From Protonemura montana (Eukaryota; Arthropoda; Insecta; Plecoptera; Nemouridae), in contig OX387608.1 of the NCBI GenBank assembly GCA_947568835.1, positions 9,214,001-9,278,000 on the forward strand: a stretch of DNA of 64,000 nucleotides. Reading direction: 5' to 3'. The notes beneath the pieces are model-generated. The model saw only the letters and a program-made list of their open reading frames with translations. It was not told the DNA's origin and did not search any database. Positions 46,438 through 60,200 of the stretch are shown in pieces. The translations under genes and the position numbers were made by a program. Each line of letters begins with the position of its first letter. Position 1 is the stretch's first letter.

Positions 46438-49400
46438 ATGGATAAAGGATGTAACCATCAAGGCAATTTAGACTGCAAGCAAATGAAGGTCGATGGGTTT
46501 GAATACTGCAAGGAGCACATCCTGGAGGATAAGACGGCTCCTTTCCGATTATGCACATATTTATTGCCGTCCAGTGGTCGCCGGTGTATAAATTTGGCTA
46601 TAAAGAAGGATGGATCTGGGTAAGTTCGAAGGGCATCCCCATGCACCGCCTGACCAGCTTGTTGTAATTGGGCAGGTCCTTTTGTTTGTGATGCATAGAT
46701 ACTATCAACTATATTTTATAGGTTGTGTGAAGAACATCTAAGAAAAGGTCGGCATCTTGTCATAAAACGGTACAAACCACCGCCTACAGCCGAATCATTG
46801 CTAGTCAGCTTGGCACACTATGCTAAGATCGAAAAGAAATCTGTCAACTCGAGCTTCGAGACCAACCTCAACGATGAAGGCGGGTCTGGAGATGCATCGA
46901 ATGACTATATTTTGCAAAATACAGACACCCTTGACACCAGTGAAGGCCCAGAGTCATCAAAACCTATTGATCCTTTTGGTAAGCAAACTTACAACCAGAC
47001 ACCAATTTTTTATTTTATGTTTTTTAAATATTAGTTGTATAAATTGTAAATTGGATTCTTGTAAAACTTCTAGTGGACATCGATGCATTTCGAGTCAATG
47101 CAGCTGTCAGCCGAGTCATGGATTACGCTAGTGAATCGGAGAGTGATCCGGAACCGATTGCGGTGACCAACCTAGGGGATAGTTCTGATGGTGGCTCTGA
47201 AATTGAAGGCATCGATGAGAAAGACGACATACTTAGGTTGGTAAACACTGATTTCGGTAAACATATTTTTTGTTAACATTTGTTTTTCGAGTTTTCGTAT
47301 ACAGTGCAATTTACAATACCTACATTACGATGGGCTTTGGGAACACAATTTTTAAACTGTACATATGTGTAGCTAGTTTTGCTTCTGATCATTTTACGGG
47401 ACTTGATTGATTGTGGGGTTTAGTGGCACCTCAGCTACGAGGCTATTTAATTAAAAATCAGAGATTTCGAAGGTGTCTCGCAAATTTCATGTAAATTGGA
47501 AATTATCCGTTTGGTAGATATGTGCTCTTTTATCAAAAGTTGTTATACATTTTCATTCTAAGAAAAAAAAAAAAAAATGTTTTGCAAAAACGCATCTTGA
47601 CTAAGGTCAGAGATTTTCCGGCAAATTTGATCTAAAATCGATGCACCGTTTGGCTGGTAGACGCGCACATTACAAACGAACACAATTTTAAAAAATCGGA
47701 ACGGTTAGTCAAATTGAGTTTTTTCCTCTGATTGCTACACTCCTCCATATTACGCTAACCTCAACGATTAATATGCGTTAACAATATTTGTGCCGTTTTT
47801 ATGATTGTAGAGGTTTGTTAAAAAGGACAGTCTTAAGCGCATTTGGGGGTCACAACTGATACCGTAGGTTGGAGGTGTGTTTGCTGTGCATAACATTCAA
47901 GATATGTGCTGCTATTTTGACTAATGAACAAATGAAAGTTGTTTGCCAATTAAATCTCGATTCAGAGCAGATATTAAACTTGTCAAAAAAAGACAGGCTG
48001 ATGGACCTTCGACAAAAAACACAAAAAAACTTTGTGGTGAGGTGGACAGGAAAAGATTTTTATGCTAAAAGAAAAGTATTAATTCACAAGTTAAATTTTA
48101 ATTTATTTGTATTGCAGGCACGCGGGGATTTATTCTGCTGAGGAAGTGTCGCAGATAACTAAAGACAAGCTGATTCGTCTTCAGTCCCTTTACATAGAAC
48201 AATTCCGTCGATTGCAACACACACTTCGAGAACGGAGAAGAACATACCTCCACATGCTAAAGAAAGAGAAGGAGACACTTTGTGAGTACCAAAAATGTAT
48301 AGTTTTTCTTCTGTTAGGAAATAAAACAAACTCTGTTCAATTATAGAACATACTTTTCTGGCAAAGGTGCCAGTCTTTTGGTAGTGACATGTCGGTCAAC
48401 TGAAAACTTTAAAGACACTGAAATGATCTCTCTTGAGATCTGCGAGTTTTCTTTTGCTCTAAAGCTAATGTCGTTTGGAGACATTTTTTTTTTTAAGTAT
48501 TTTAACAAATTTTTTTCACTAGTATAATCTATATCTTCAGGATTTTTTTGCAGATGTAATCGAAGTGTTTTGAAATCCCGTCACTGAAATAATTACTGTA
48601 ATTTCATTCATGAGTTGCTAGCAATGCTGGTGGGGGGGGGGGGGGGACAGTCTTTGTGCTGGCATCTTCTCTTACGGGCTAGACTGTACCAATGCTGGGG
48701 TACAGTCTTGTGCTGGTATCTTCTCTCACGAGCTAGACTGTAGCAATGCTAGGGGGCAGTCCTTGTGCTGGTATCTTCTCTCACGGGCTAGACTGTATCA
48801 ATGCTGGGGGCAGTCCTTGTGCTGGTATATTCTCTCACGGGCTAGACTGTAGCAATGCTGGGGGACAGTCTTGAGCTGGTATCTTCTCACAGGCCAGACT
48901 GTATCAATGCTGGGGGGCAGTCCTTGAGCTGGTATTTTCTCTCACGGGCTAGACTGTAGCAATGCTAGGGGGCAGTCCTTGTGCTGGTATCTTCTCTCAC
49001 GGGCTAGACTGTAGCAATGCTAGGGGGCAGTCCTTGTGCTGGTATCTTCTCTCACGGGCTAGACTGTATCAATGCTGGGGGCAGTCCTTGTGCTGGTATC
49101 TTCTCTCACAGGCCAGACTGTAATCATTTTTAGTGGACATTGTATTTTTTACATTATGAAAGTTCCTTACATTGTTAGTTACCTGACCAATAGGCTTCTG
49201 AAGGGTTTTCAAAATTGTCTTTCTCTTAGTTGAATCGGGGGGGATTTCTTAGTTTTTATCTTTCTTTGTTGCCCTACTCATTTTGGTGAAATTCTTTCAG
49301 CGAGTATTCACAGCCAACCTAAAGACACCCCGAAAGAGAGGAAGATCTATGAGAAACTAAAGTCACTGAATCGTTACCACAAAAGAAATGGTATCGAAGC

Positions 49401-51151
49401 TGTTTTGCACAAGAAGGCGTTGGAGAGGAGAGCTGAGGTAGGTACTGGATATAATCATTATTCAGAAACTCGCTGAAACTTGAAGAAGTTTCGTATTTGA
49501 TCGAGAGAAAATAATTCATTTAAAAAACTGGCATTCTTCTTAACGAATCTTTCAGTTGAGTTTAGTCCGTTTTTGGTGAAATCCCAATAAATGTTAGTCA
49601 AGCTAAAAGTAGGGTGAATTGTTTTGATTTTTGACTAAGGGTTTGTTTGTACATTAAGTGTAATTTTTATATTTTAATGTATTATTTTCAATTTCACCTC
49701 ATCTACATTTTCTCAGCTTTCTGCTGGTGTGATATTTTTTTCATTGTCTTTAACGAGTCGTTAGCTAGAAACCCAAAAGTTGCGAACAACGTACCAAACA
49801 CTGAAAAGTGCTAAAGTTCGGGCTGCTCCAGCGTAAGACCGGTGCAAGATAAATTTTTTAAAATATTGGTGTCATTTTTTTACTTTAAGAGTGAGCACAC
49901 CATATTTTACATACAAATCGGTCAGATTTAATGCTGTGTTGACTTGGTGTGGACGAACCCATAGATGCATAAACACATGTAAAAACGGGATTTTTTATAC
50001 ACGGCGATACTTTTAAATTTTAGAAACTTTCAGTAAATGGAGTTTATACTTAAAGCTATCATATCAAACAAAAAATGTACACCACTTTAAAAGATAATAA
50101 GGGTGGAAAAAAGGGGGAGGGGAAGAGGAGACTTAATTTTTAAATAAATGGCATCTTTATGTATGAATCAACATTTCAAAACCTTTCAAGGTAATTTTTT
50201 ATTATTCTTTCTTAACTACGGCCGACGCAATTTTGATCAAGTTTGATTGATTTCTGAAAGGTGACTGTTTTTTTGGTCAGTTGATTTGACATGGAATAAC
50301 CCTATAGAGGTTTGTTCAGAAGGATAGCAGCAAACGCCGTCTGTGGACACAACCGTATTTACTTGTTTGCATAAACAATGGCTTACTATAAAACCAATGC
50401 TTTAATAAAATTCTTCTAGTCAAAATGTTTATTTTTCTTAACCACTTTCGAAATGCCGCAAAGCAAGGTTTAAAAAAGTGCTTGGAAAAACGATCAGCTG
50501 CGAATTGATCAAATAGTTTAAAAAAAATTATCTTTTTGCGAGATGATAAACAAAACAAGTGCACCTAACCCTAGGCGTTACTATACTGTTCGACTTTCTT
50601 CTCCACAGGCCACAGACGGTTGCAATGTTCGCCAACCGCCGACCATGAAGTGCATCCATACGGAGGACGGTATCCGCTGCCTCGCTAAGACACTCCCTGT
50701 CTCCAAGTTCTGCGGAAAGCACATACTTGCCGACGGTAACCAATCGCTGTACCGCGCTTGTGGAGCCACTCAAGGCGGCTTCCCCTGCCCCGAGCCTGTC
50801 CTAAACGTGTTCGACGACGCACGCTGCGTGTTCCACACGGACGTCCCGCCGCCGCGCAAACCGCGGGTTGCTGAGCCAGCGAAGTGCATGCCGAGTGCGA
50901 CAGTTGTGCGGCAGATGTATCCAGAGGCAAACGCGGTTGCCGCGTTTGGGCGATCCGGCGTCGAATCAGCTGATAACATCGAGAATCGGTTGATCGAGAT
51001 GTTCGGGGAGAGTGAAGACGCAGGCGACAAAGACGCTACGAAGGCGAGTGATGCTATCGCGGACGAGACCTCCGCGCCGCAAGAAAACGGCATTTGTGAC
51101 GTGGCAAAAGTTTTGGAGAGTAGCGGCGATTTGCTGATGGACACGTGTTAG
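46438..51151 (+). CDS. KANSL2: KANSL2 / NSL2, subunit of the NSL histone acetyltransferase complex
   Basis: KANSL2 is a nuclear subunit of the MOF/KAT8-containing NSL complex, which acetylates histone H4 at housekeeping promoters. Coding exons are 46438-46619, 46722-46978, 47074-47236, 48118-48281, 49301-49437 and 50609-51151; phases join to 481 aa (human about 492). Two C3Hc3H zinc-binding domains are complete. The first has C5, C13, C24, H27 and C39, C50, C63, H66. The second has C316, C325, C336, H339 and C352, C361, C374, H377. Between them are [20 protein letters not shown] and [20 protein letters not shown], all typical of KANSL2 rather than the related INO80D. An in-frame TGA lies upstream near 46,390, so the ATG at 46,438 is the likely start. 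It lacks the short N-terminal extension of the human protein. The intron 3 donor (AG/GTTGGT) is weak but gives the conserved LRHAGIY join. Confidence 0.95.
47740..47870 (-). repeat. Repeat family E, copy 8 (degenerate)
   Basis: On minus, GGTATCAGTTGTGACCCCCA, AATGCGCTTAAGACTGTCC, TTAACAAACCTC and AATCGTTGAGGTTAGCGTAA keep the family order, but the central motif is decayed. It lies in KANSL2 intron 3. Confidence 0.5.
48622..49122 (+). repeat. Minisatellite, about 55 bp x 9, in a KANSL2 intron
   Basis: Units begin CAATGCT at 48622, 48690, 48744, 48799, 48853, 48905, 48960, 49015 and 49070. The period is 52-55 bp; the first unit is about 68 bp because of a 15-G run. Each unit carries GGCAGTCCTTGTGCTGGTAT, CTTCTCTCAC and GGGCTAGACTGTA. 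Several units are nearly identical, so the array looks young. It lies between coding exons 4 and 5 (intron 48,282-49,300) and does not touch splice sites. Confidence 0.95.
50300..50365 (-). repeat. Repeat family E, copy 9 (fragment)
   Basis: GAGGTTTGTTCAGAAGGATA followed by GCAAACGCCGTCTGTGGACA aligns with the 47.82-kb copy and, on minus, with the family's central block. Very degenerate; in KANSL2 intron 5. Confidence 0.4.
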
Positions 51152-54100
51152 TTTTTTGTCGACGTCGTTTGCCGCAATCAGGGATTCATCTTGTGTTTCA
51201 TCGTCTTTTTTGTTAACCTTCAGAATTCACTTTTTTTTTGTGACATCCCATTTCATCTATCAAACATTCAACTGAGTGACTGACTACTAGTGATCTCTAC
51301 GACTTTATTAGAAACCTCAATTAATAACAGCATTCGGTTGTTATTTTGACAGCTTACTGCAAATGCATTTTAATCAGATTGACACTTTAGTGTTCGCGGA
51401 ATGATACGGCCTGTGGCTGTTGGCGTAGTTATTAAATTAAACTAGTTCCAAGTGAGTTCATGGATTTTTTTTATCAATTCCTTTCCCATAATATCTTCAG
51501 CAGGTAAGGCATATATTTATAAAGTGCACAAATACTCCATGGCTTGAAGCTATGTTGTGCTATATTGTATGTTTTCACTGACGGTTGTCAGTGACTAGTA
51601 TCAGTGTAGTATCTGGTAGAATTGTGGCTGATATCACCAACACCGTTAAAACTTAGTTTGGGGTTAAGGAGGTTTTAGGAAAAAAGTAAAACTGATTTTT
51701 TTCAACAGTGCTGACGTTTTGAAAGATTCAAATGAGGGTGCTGAGATAAATACACAGAAAAATATGCAATTTGAGTTAGTTAAAACCGTTGGGTGTGCAG
51801 GTAAATTCACTTTATTTTGCAGCTGTCACTATTTTACCTCTGTCCAAATCACTGTTCAATATTTTAACCTGGAAGGATGGGGGTTATACTTTTATACATT
51901 GATTTGGAGGTCAAAGTAAATTGTCCCATTCATACTTTGATCATATTTTATGTCGCCTAAAATTAAATTTCAATGTAAAAACGATGCTAAAAATGACTCT
52001 GTTGTCAGTGTTTCTAAGCAAATTACTTCGCCAGTTTAAATAACCTCTAAACATCGTGTAAGAGCTAAGAGGCTGATTTGGTAAAATTTTCAGCTCTGCT
52101 TTACTGCGAAGTAAGCAAATCTGCCAACTTGCCATTGGTATTCCTTGGATTTGGTGCATTTTGGTGCCTGTAACAAGGTCGGGTCTCGCAGAATTTCCGT
52201 ACCATATACCAACTTCTATGTCGAAATAATATACATGTAATCACAAGCTTTTCGTTTACCAACTCATTATAAAACGTTCTCAAGCCTCAATTGGGAGGCT
52301 CCAGGAATATGATTAAGCATGGGGTTTATGGAACAAGAAATCATGGGGGCAATGCATGGTCCCCCGCTTTGAAAAGACACGTAACAACCATTGGAAATCA
52401 ATCGGTCGCTCCATCAATTTAAATCAAAGGTTTCAATCTAACGTTGGTCCAAGAAACACAACACAGATTTGGCGACCGAGTTGGTCACAAAAGTAGGGGT
52501 AAGATTAAGTAACACACACAAATTTGTCTGAAATCTGTCATTTATTTCTACGGATAAAAAAAAAATTAGCAAATGAGTGCGACACCTTAACAAGTAAGGA
52601 AACAAATCGACCTCCTTGAGACTGCTCACAACTAACAATAAATAATAATACATGGGCAGAAAGGCCACCCATTATCCTTAAGTGCAGAAATCGGCTTATT
52701 CAAAGAAAAATAATCTCGCAATCTGCCGACATATGTACACACATTTGAGATACTCGGTTACGTCAAAACCGACAACAAAAATAAGTACCTCCTCACTTAA
52801 CTTCTACCCAACCTTCGAACAGCTACGATATAAAACTTGTGGTCAGCGATCACCCATCTCAAGAAACACGTAATTGACTCCGTGTGGTCTTCCCTTGCTT
52901 TCGTTTGCGTCGTCCGGTTCAGATAGGTATAAAAGTAGGAGCGGGCCACTGTGTTGACCCGAAAAGCCTCTGTAGCTGGTTTGCGACAGGATCAGGAACT
53001 ATGCTTTGACATTCTCGCTTCGACTCACAATTAATTCAGCCTGGACCCAATGTAACCGTGGCACTTTTTCCGAGATTCTAGCATTTTAATCGGTTTTGGA
53101 ACTAACAATTTTCTGCATCAAGTAATGTTGGCTTACAAATTGTAAATGAGTGTTTTCGTTCACAGTTATTTTCGGTATTCTTTATAGCGGTTCTGTACAA
53201 ACCTTCAGGTAACCACGATGAAAATTGAAGCAGCACTTGGAAAGGTCAATAATCTAAAGAGACCTACAAGATTTTTACAAAATATGATTATTTCTGAAAG
53301 GAACGTGAATGTCTGCCATGCAAAAAAACATGAAACCTCGGAAAATTGCCATCTGAATTTAGTACTCGTAAATTGTATTAAAAAAAACTCATTGATCAAC
53401 CCTCCCTATGCCAATGTCACTTTTCTGGCTCGTGCAAAACCGTCACCTTACAATCCTCCCATAATATGTGTATAAAACTGCCGCGCTCCTTTCAAGTCTA
53501 AACAAACTAATTGGTCTAACATCTATATGGTACCTAACTAACATTCATTCATCTAGCCACTAAAAAAAATTTAGAGTAGTTATTTCAAATTGTAAACAAA
53601 CCATAACTGGCAAACACACAAGCAGTGGTTTGTAAATGCAGGTTGGACCTGATTTCAGGATGACGCACAGTATAACAATATTTAGTGTTGATGCAGACCA
53701 TTGGTGCTACTATGGCCTGAAGATTGATATTGTGGTGCTGCATAAAACAAATCCTCTCTTCTAGCAGTAAAAAATGTCATCCAAAGATTTTACACAGTAG
53801 CCACCGAGGCATGCCAGAAAAACCAAATCTGCCTGCACCCAATGTCCCTTAAAAAAAAAAGCATAACGTACCAACAGGTACGAAACGAATAATATATTCG
53901 TACATACCGTCGATCAGTATAGAGCACTTCAGAGAAACAGATCGTTAAGAAATACAATGGCTGGGACCTAGCCTAAAAAACCAATTGCAGGAAAATTGGA
54001 TAACTGACTGGCCAGCGCAGACAATCGGCACCTAAACAATCTCCGATTGTATGAAAACCTTCCCAGTTCGTCTTAATCCACGCTGCAGTACAGTCCATTA

Positions 54101-54203
54101 TTGCGTCTGGTGCAGCAAGGGTAGTTCAACTTTGGCTCCGTGGCACACTTAATATTATCATTGCGCGACGAGACCCCTGCTGGTCGCGTTTGTGCATTGC
54201 CAG
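51152..54203. other. 3' flanks between convergent KANSL2 and the ZIP gene
   Basis: The two genes end tail-to-tail here. ATTAAA at 51,431 and AATAAA at 52,634 are candidate + strand poly(A) signals for KANSL2. I found no clear canonical signal for the minus-strand ZIP gene close to its stop; ATTAAA (as TTTAAT on +) occurs near 53,084. No other gene was recognised. Confidence 0.4.
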
Positions 54204-57200
54204 TTAGGGCTTATCTGTAAAGACATTCTTGAGCGTTTCCTCGTGCATGGCGATGACCAGCATGATGCCAATGCCGAGCAGAAACCCGGTGATCTGGAGG
54301 GCGCACAGGATCAGTCTGCCGCCTGGCTTCGAGTGGCTGCTGGATAGCTCGGGGATCTGCAAACGCAAGTGCCGTGTCAGATTACGGATTGGGCTCGCAC
54401 TTTACTAAACAACAAAGTTAGGAATGCTCAAGATGTAAATTTTTGCAGGTAAATAAATTGCAGGTAAATTTTATTGTTTACCAAATGGAGGGTTAGAGTG
54501 CCAGAAGGCAAGTTAATAAATTGGAGAAGAGGAAATAAACAAAAGTAACTAAGGTAATGATGGCAGCCTAGTTTGCATGTTATTTTCTTGACAAAACCTC
54601 CTTTCATATCCTATAAACAGCAATTTCTAAAGTAAAATACATTTCTTTCTTCTCTTTTCCGGTGGTACATATTTTCTTGGGTGTTTTCCTCCCAAGAAAT
54701 CGAACCGCGCTGCATTCTAGTTTAATACAGTTTAATTGAAAAGATAATAATTAAATTTTGCATTTTCATCAACATCTTGCCCATGAAATCAAAATTTGGT
54801 GAATAGCTGCAATTTTGTGGAATTTTACAAAACAGCCCGAACGAAGAATTATTAGATATCAGTTTAGTTAAGATTTAAACTTGCTCCAGGCCCAAATGTT
54901 CAGGGTCATGAACGTACCATGTCGACGAGAGCGATGTAGAGGAACATGCCAGCGGCGGCGGCAAATATCCACTGAGTGGCTGACTCCCAGTTTCCGAGGG
55001 AGACGCCGATGACCATGCCTACCAGGCAGAGTATCGACGACATCACGTTGTAGAATACGGCTTGTTTGGCTGACATGCCAGCTTTGAGCAGCACGGCAAA
55101 GTCACCTGCAGAAAAAAGCAGGGCAATGGTCAGGAGATGCTGTCCGTACTCAAATACATAGACATGACGTTGACAAATGATGAGTGACTAGGGGTGAATT
55201 TTCAATGTTTTACGCTCAACATGTTCAAAATAGCAGAAGTGTGACCAAATTTTGGATCTCAGATCTCAACTTTTCGTTCATGATTAAGTTGCATATCCCT
55301 CAACCTTCGTTTCCAGTATTTAAAAGAAAAATACTTGAAAATGGCTAGAGATTGTAAGTTAATTTAATTCAATTTTGCAATTTAAAATGCTGAAATGTTA
55401 AAAATTGAGCTCTTCTGTTCTAAAGCAGAAACTGAAAAATGTGACTTAATGTCAATATAAAATAAATGACTGTCTTAATTGAAAGCTGCGAGACAATGAA
55501 TATATTCCAAGCGGAATGGAACGAAATCACTGGACTGAAAATGCAGATTGAAATCATTGAAATCAAGCGTGAAGCCTCGCACGCCCCACTGCAGACCCAC
55601 CAAGCTCGTGCGGCAACTCATGACAGAAGACGGCGACGGCTGTGGAGAAGCCGCCAGCGATGCTGGCCCCAAATGCAGCACCGATTGCCATACCGTCGGT
55701 GAAATTGTGTAGGCCATCACCCATGACAACCATCCACGCTACGGCCGAGAGGCTCTCGGGTGGGGAGTGCACATGGCCGTGTGTGTGGGAGTGGCCGTGG
55801 TGAGCCTGCTCGTGCTCCCTGGAAAAGAAAGTGTGGACCATCAGCATTGGCAACCGGAATCCAACCCGAAAGAACTGAATTATTACGAGGAACCAAATAC
55901 AGAACTGTAATTTGATATCGAATTAGAATCAGAATATGAACTAATCTGAACTGTTATTCGAAGATTTGCTGGAACAGAAATTGGAATTGTTAATTGAATT
56001 GAAATGTATCGGTTATCTGTTCGTGTAGGATGAACTACGAAATGTACGTAAAAAAGGACGTAAAAGTAAGAACGCTATTTTCTGTCTCCACCCATAAATC
56101 CATGAATTAAATCTATTGGCAAGCACTGTCTTGAGGTTAAGTGCAACAAAGATGTGGTTTGAAGATGCTATTAATGACAATAAGGTATAAGACGATATTA
56201 GCTTTCAGAGTCTCGATTATAAAAAAAGTGCAACTCTCTCACAACTTACAGATTAAATTGCGTGAGAAACTATCCGTTAGCACTGCACGCATAATTTATT
56301 GGACTTTGCATACAAACATGGTATGATGCCACTTATATTATCACGCATAAATAGCACCACTTACATTAACACAACATCCATTACTTAATGAACAGTTGGT
56401 ATCATAACAGTTTCCAGAACACTGGTAATTGTACCACAGAATGGCTTTGAGATCAATTATGTAGCTAAATCTACCTCATATCTCATACTCTTCAAGCTGT
56501 AGCTCAGTCTCCCCAGGAGGGTTCAACACTGTCAAGACCAGAAAGAATCACAGAAAATTGTTTCCAGGACTAGTTGGAAAACTGGATGGTTGAACAACTC
56601 TACGCCAGCCGACGCCCCATACCTGAGAATGACGGTGAGACTGTCCCGACCGATAGTGTCCTCCTTGTCTGTCGCCTTGTCGGTGACTGCCTTTTCCACA
56701 TCGTCGACCGCCATGTGGTTCCGGCATGCACTGTCGCCGTGGTGGTCGTGCACGCACGGCACCTTGCCGTCACCGGACTCGGAGGGAGCCAGGACTACAG
56801 TGGTCTCGGCCTCCGCTGCATGGCAGTCTCCCGCGGGCGAAGCCGTGTGGTTGTGGTTGTCACGAGTTGAGTGGTGGCCGTTCTTGTGGTGGTAATCGTC
56901 TGGCAATGGGGAATGTGGTTGATTAAAGGGGGGTTGATATTAATTTATTGATTGTTTTGTTATCAATGGGCCATGGGCCCATGGGGGTTTGTGGGGTTAG
57001 TGCCAGTTTTTGGTACGGTAAGTAATTAGCAAACTGTTAAAAAACAAAAAACATCTTCTGATTGGCTGTTGCCTAGCTAATAACAAGGAAAATAGCGAGT
57101 CAGATCCAAGTGCCCACGATGGTTGTTGTACCTGTGATCTCGGCAGCGATCTCGTTGTAGCAGTACGGATACGAGCTGTACTTGTGCTTGCACAGTTTCT

Positions 57201-60200
57201 CGCCGACCGTCGCGTTGCCGAGCGCAGTGTCCGTGTCGCGCATCACCCGCACCCGCGGTGGGTCCTGCCAACCAAGTTTCAAGGTAAGGCGACAGGAATT
57301 AAAAAAAAAAATGAGCCATGGATATGATGTGGCTATGACCGACCTAGGTGGGGAACATTGCCAGACACAAAAACAGAGTTACTTTTGTAACTTAATCTCT
57401 TGACAATATGCAAAAAAAGTACTGTAAACATTACATTTACATGCATAAGCAGCAGCAAGAAAATTTGATCAGATTGCTGTTATTAAATACTAATTGCAGC
57501 CATCTGTTTCAACAGCTAGTAGTTATTTATAGTTATTGACAATCACCCGAAGGCCATAGCGACGGAAGTCCAATTATTTTCTGTAGTTTCTTGTTCGGAT
57601 AATTTTCTGCCAGACATGACCCAGCCGTTTGTTTCACAATATTTACATTCATTAAAGTACGTACATATTTGCACGTATCTGAAACAGCTTGATCTCCATC
57701 AAAACTTTTTTCACTTATACACTTATTCACACTTTATGCTTATTCACTTATTACAGACTTTTTTTTTAAGTTCTACGATGTTTTCTTTGAAAACAAAATT
57801 ACTGTCGGTGTCAACAATCAAGCAAACGAGATTCAGATGTAGATTTAACTTATGCTAGCCACGGAGATGCTGAGATCACGTGACAGAGCTTCTCAACTCT
57901 GCTTTACTATGTTACTGTGTTTTGGATAAACATCAAAACTCTCTAAGCAACCAATTGGTGACGTAAGGAAAGAAACAGTTCAAAATGTAAGCTTCTCCTT
58001 CCTCAGCATTTTGTGAGCAAAACCAGTTGAGGCAAATGTAAGTTACCCTATTATCAATTCGAAATAAACCTTGAATCTGACATGAAACTAATTCCACTGA
58101 ATCGCATTAGCTGTTGTGGGTTACCTTCCGCTTGCGCTGATGGTGCTTGCGCCACTCCGAGATCACTGATAGACACTTCTCGGTAAAGAAGAGGAAGATG
58201 ATACCGAGCGCGGCCACAAGACCCTTCCACATGTTCGCATCGTGCGACATGTGGTCGTGCGACTTGTGATTGCGCTCGTGAGCCTCGTGATTTGTGAGGT
58301 CGTGACGAGACTGTGAGTGGTCGTGGCTAGAAGCCATCATCGCCTGCAATGGAGACAAAGTCAGCATCGGCACCATCAGTAGATATATGGGTAATGCTGG
58401 TTTGGATAACACTAGTGTGCCATGTCCTTAACAGGTTTATACTTCAGAGATATTTAATTTATAGGAAAGCAAAAAAAGAAAGAAATAAATTCTGATCTCA
58501 CATAATTTTCATGTAAGAAAAGTGAGGGAATTCCATGATCAGCACATATTTATTTAAAACCGTTTAAATCCATTGTCAATTGAAAGTCATTAAAAGTAAC
58601 TGCATCGAACTACAGCATGCGTGTATAAACTTGGCTTATATCAGAAGGATCAGCTAACCAAAATAGCTTATCACTTTTTGCAAAAGTGTTGCCAATTGTT
58701 GTCCTTTTTTGCTCATTTTTAAATGAGTGTATAAATATTGCAAATCTGTTTTGATAAACAAATAAAAAATCAGCTGGACTCTGTTCTGTTCGCCCTTGTC
58801 ATCAGCGTTCATGACCGACAATAAGACCTGATGTACCAAATATAATTTGGTATGATTTAATTGCATTAAGGAAGAAGTAAAAATATAGGAGAACTCAACT
58901 TAAAGGAGGCATTGACTCGAGATACCGAGTAATGTCTCGGCTAATGCCCACAAGAATAATGACTCACGTGCGGCAGGAGATGAAGCATTGCGTCCCCGCA
59001 GAGTGTACCAACGGCAAGGGCGACAAAGAACTGCAGCATTTGTTGGTAGAAAAGATTCTTCATAATTGGGATGACAGCTACTCCCAACAAGCCGCAGAGC
59101 GAGATCACGATGATACTCAGCGTAGCGTACAGCCACACTGAAACATAGCACGAAAACTTTTTTAAGCAGGTGCTGAAGTGGCAGATTATTGACCCAGCTT
59201 GTAATGGAAATGCTGAATAATCTTATGTATTGACAAAAAGTATAAAATGTAAAAGTTAAAAACGAGCAGCCATTTGTGTTTTTTAAGTGCATTGGAAACT
59301 CAAGATACAATATTTTAAATATAACTGAAGAAACATCAATATGAATCAACCAATTAGTCCGTGCAATAACCTTAAAAATAAAAACAAAAAAAAAACACCG
59401 ATGCTATAGCCTTGCTTTACAAAAACCAATCCCTGTCGATGTCTTACCAAAAGGCATAATAGACTTGATGTCATAAATTCCTAGACAAGTGAAAAAGTGC
59501 CAGTTTTGTTAGATCAACAAAGTTCAGCAACATTTTTCAGATGCTGGAATTGGATGGATGACCATCATAAAAAAACAAGTCATGTTCCCAAGAGGTAGAT
59601 TGGATTAGCGGAAAGAACATTAAAACGGATGTTTTAAAACCAAGCTTTAGGAGAGGAGAAGGCAAGGTACATCAACCTGCTACTCATCAATATCATCCAA
59701 TCATTTTTCCTGATCAGTGCCAAAAGTCCAGTCATCAAAACATCACTCTCAAAAACAGCACTTGAGCTAAACTTACCTTTCCCACGATTCGTCTCCCCGG
59801 GTTCATCTTCGCCAGTGTGTGGGGCAGGTAGCGCCAACGCTCCCAACTCGGGGAGGTGGAGGCAGTTGTCGGCACGCTCTCGCTCCGTCGCCGCTGCAAG
59901 TCGGTACACCAAGCTCGGGCAGAGTCGTCGGAAGCCCGCATCGTCGAGCCCATGAGCTCCGGACATGGCTTCGAACAGCGCCGCAGGCTTTATGCAGCGG
60001 CCGGTCGCCGTATCTGCATGATTTAAAGGTGTGATTGCTTAAAGGGGGGTTTGAAGAGGATATTCAGGTGTCGGCAGTTTTAAAATTTTCAAGAGGATTT
60101 TCTTGATAAAAAATTAATACAACCAATTAATTTGCCAAATTCAATTGTGTCAGCAACAGAGAAGCATCCCTTACCACTACCAACTAGACACAATAAACAG

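Noticed and set aside
47869-48117. Extra coding sequence extending KANSL2 exon 4 upstream
   Set aside because: The open frame joins exon 4 in a different reading phase. The acceptor at 48,116-48,117 gives the conserved HAGIYSAEE sequence.
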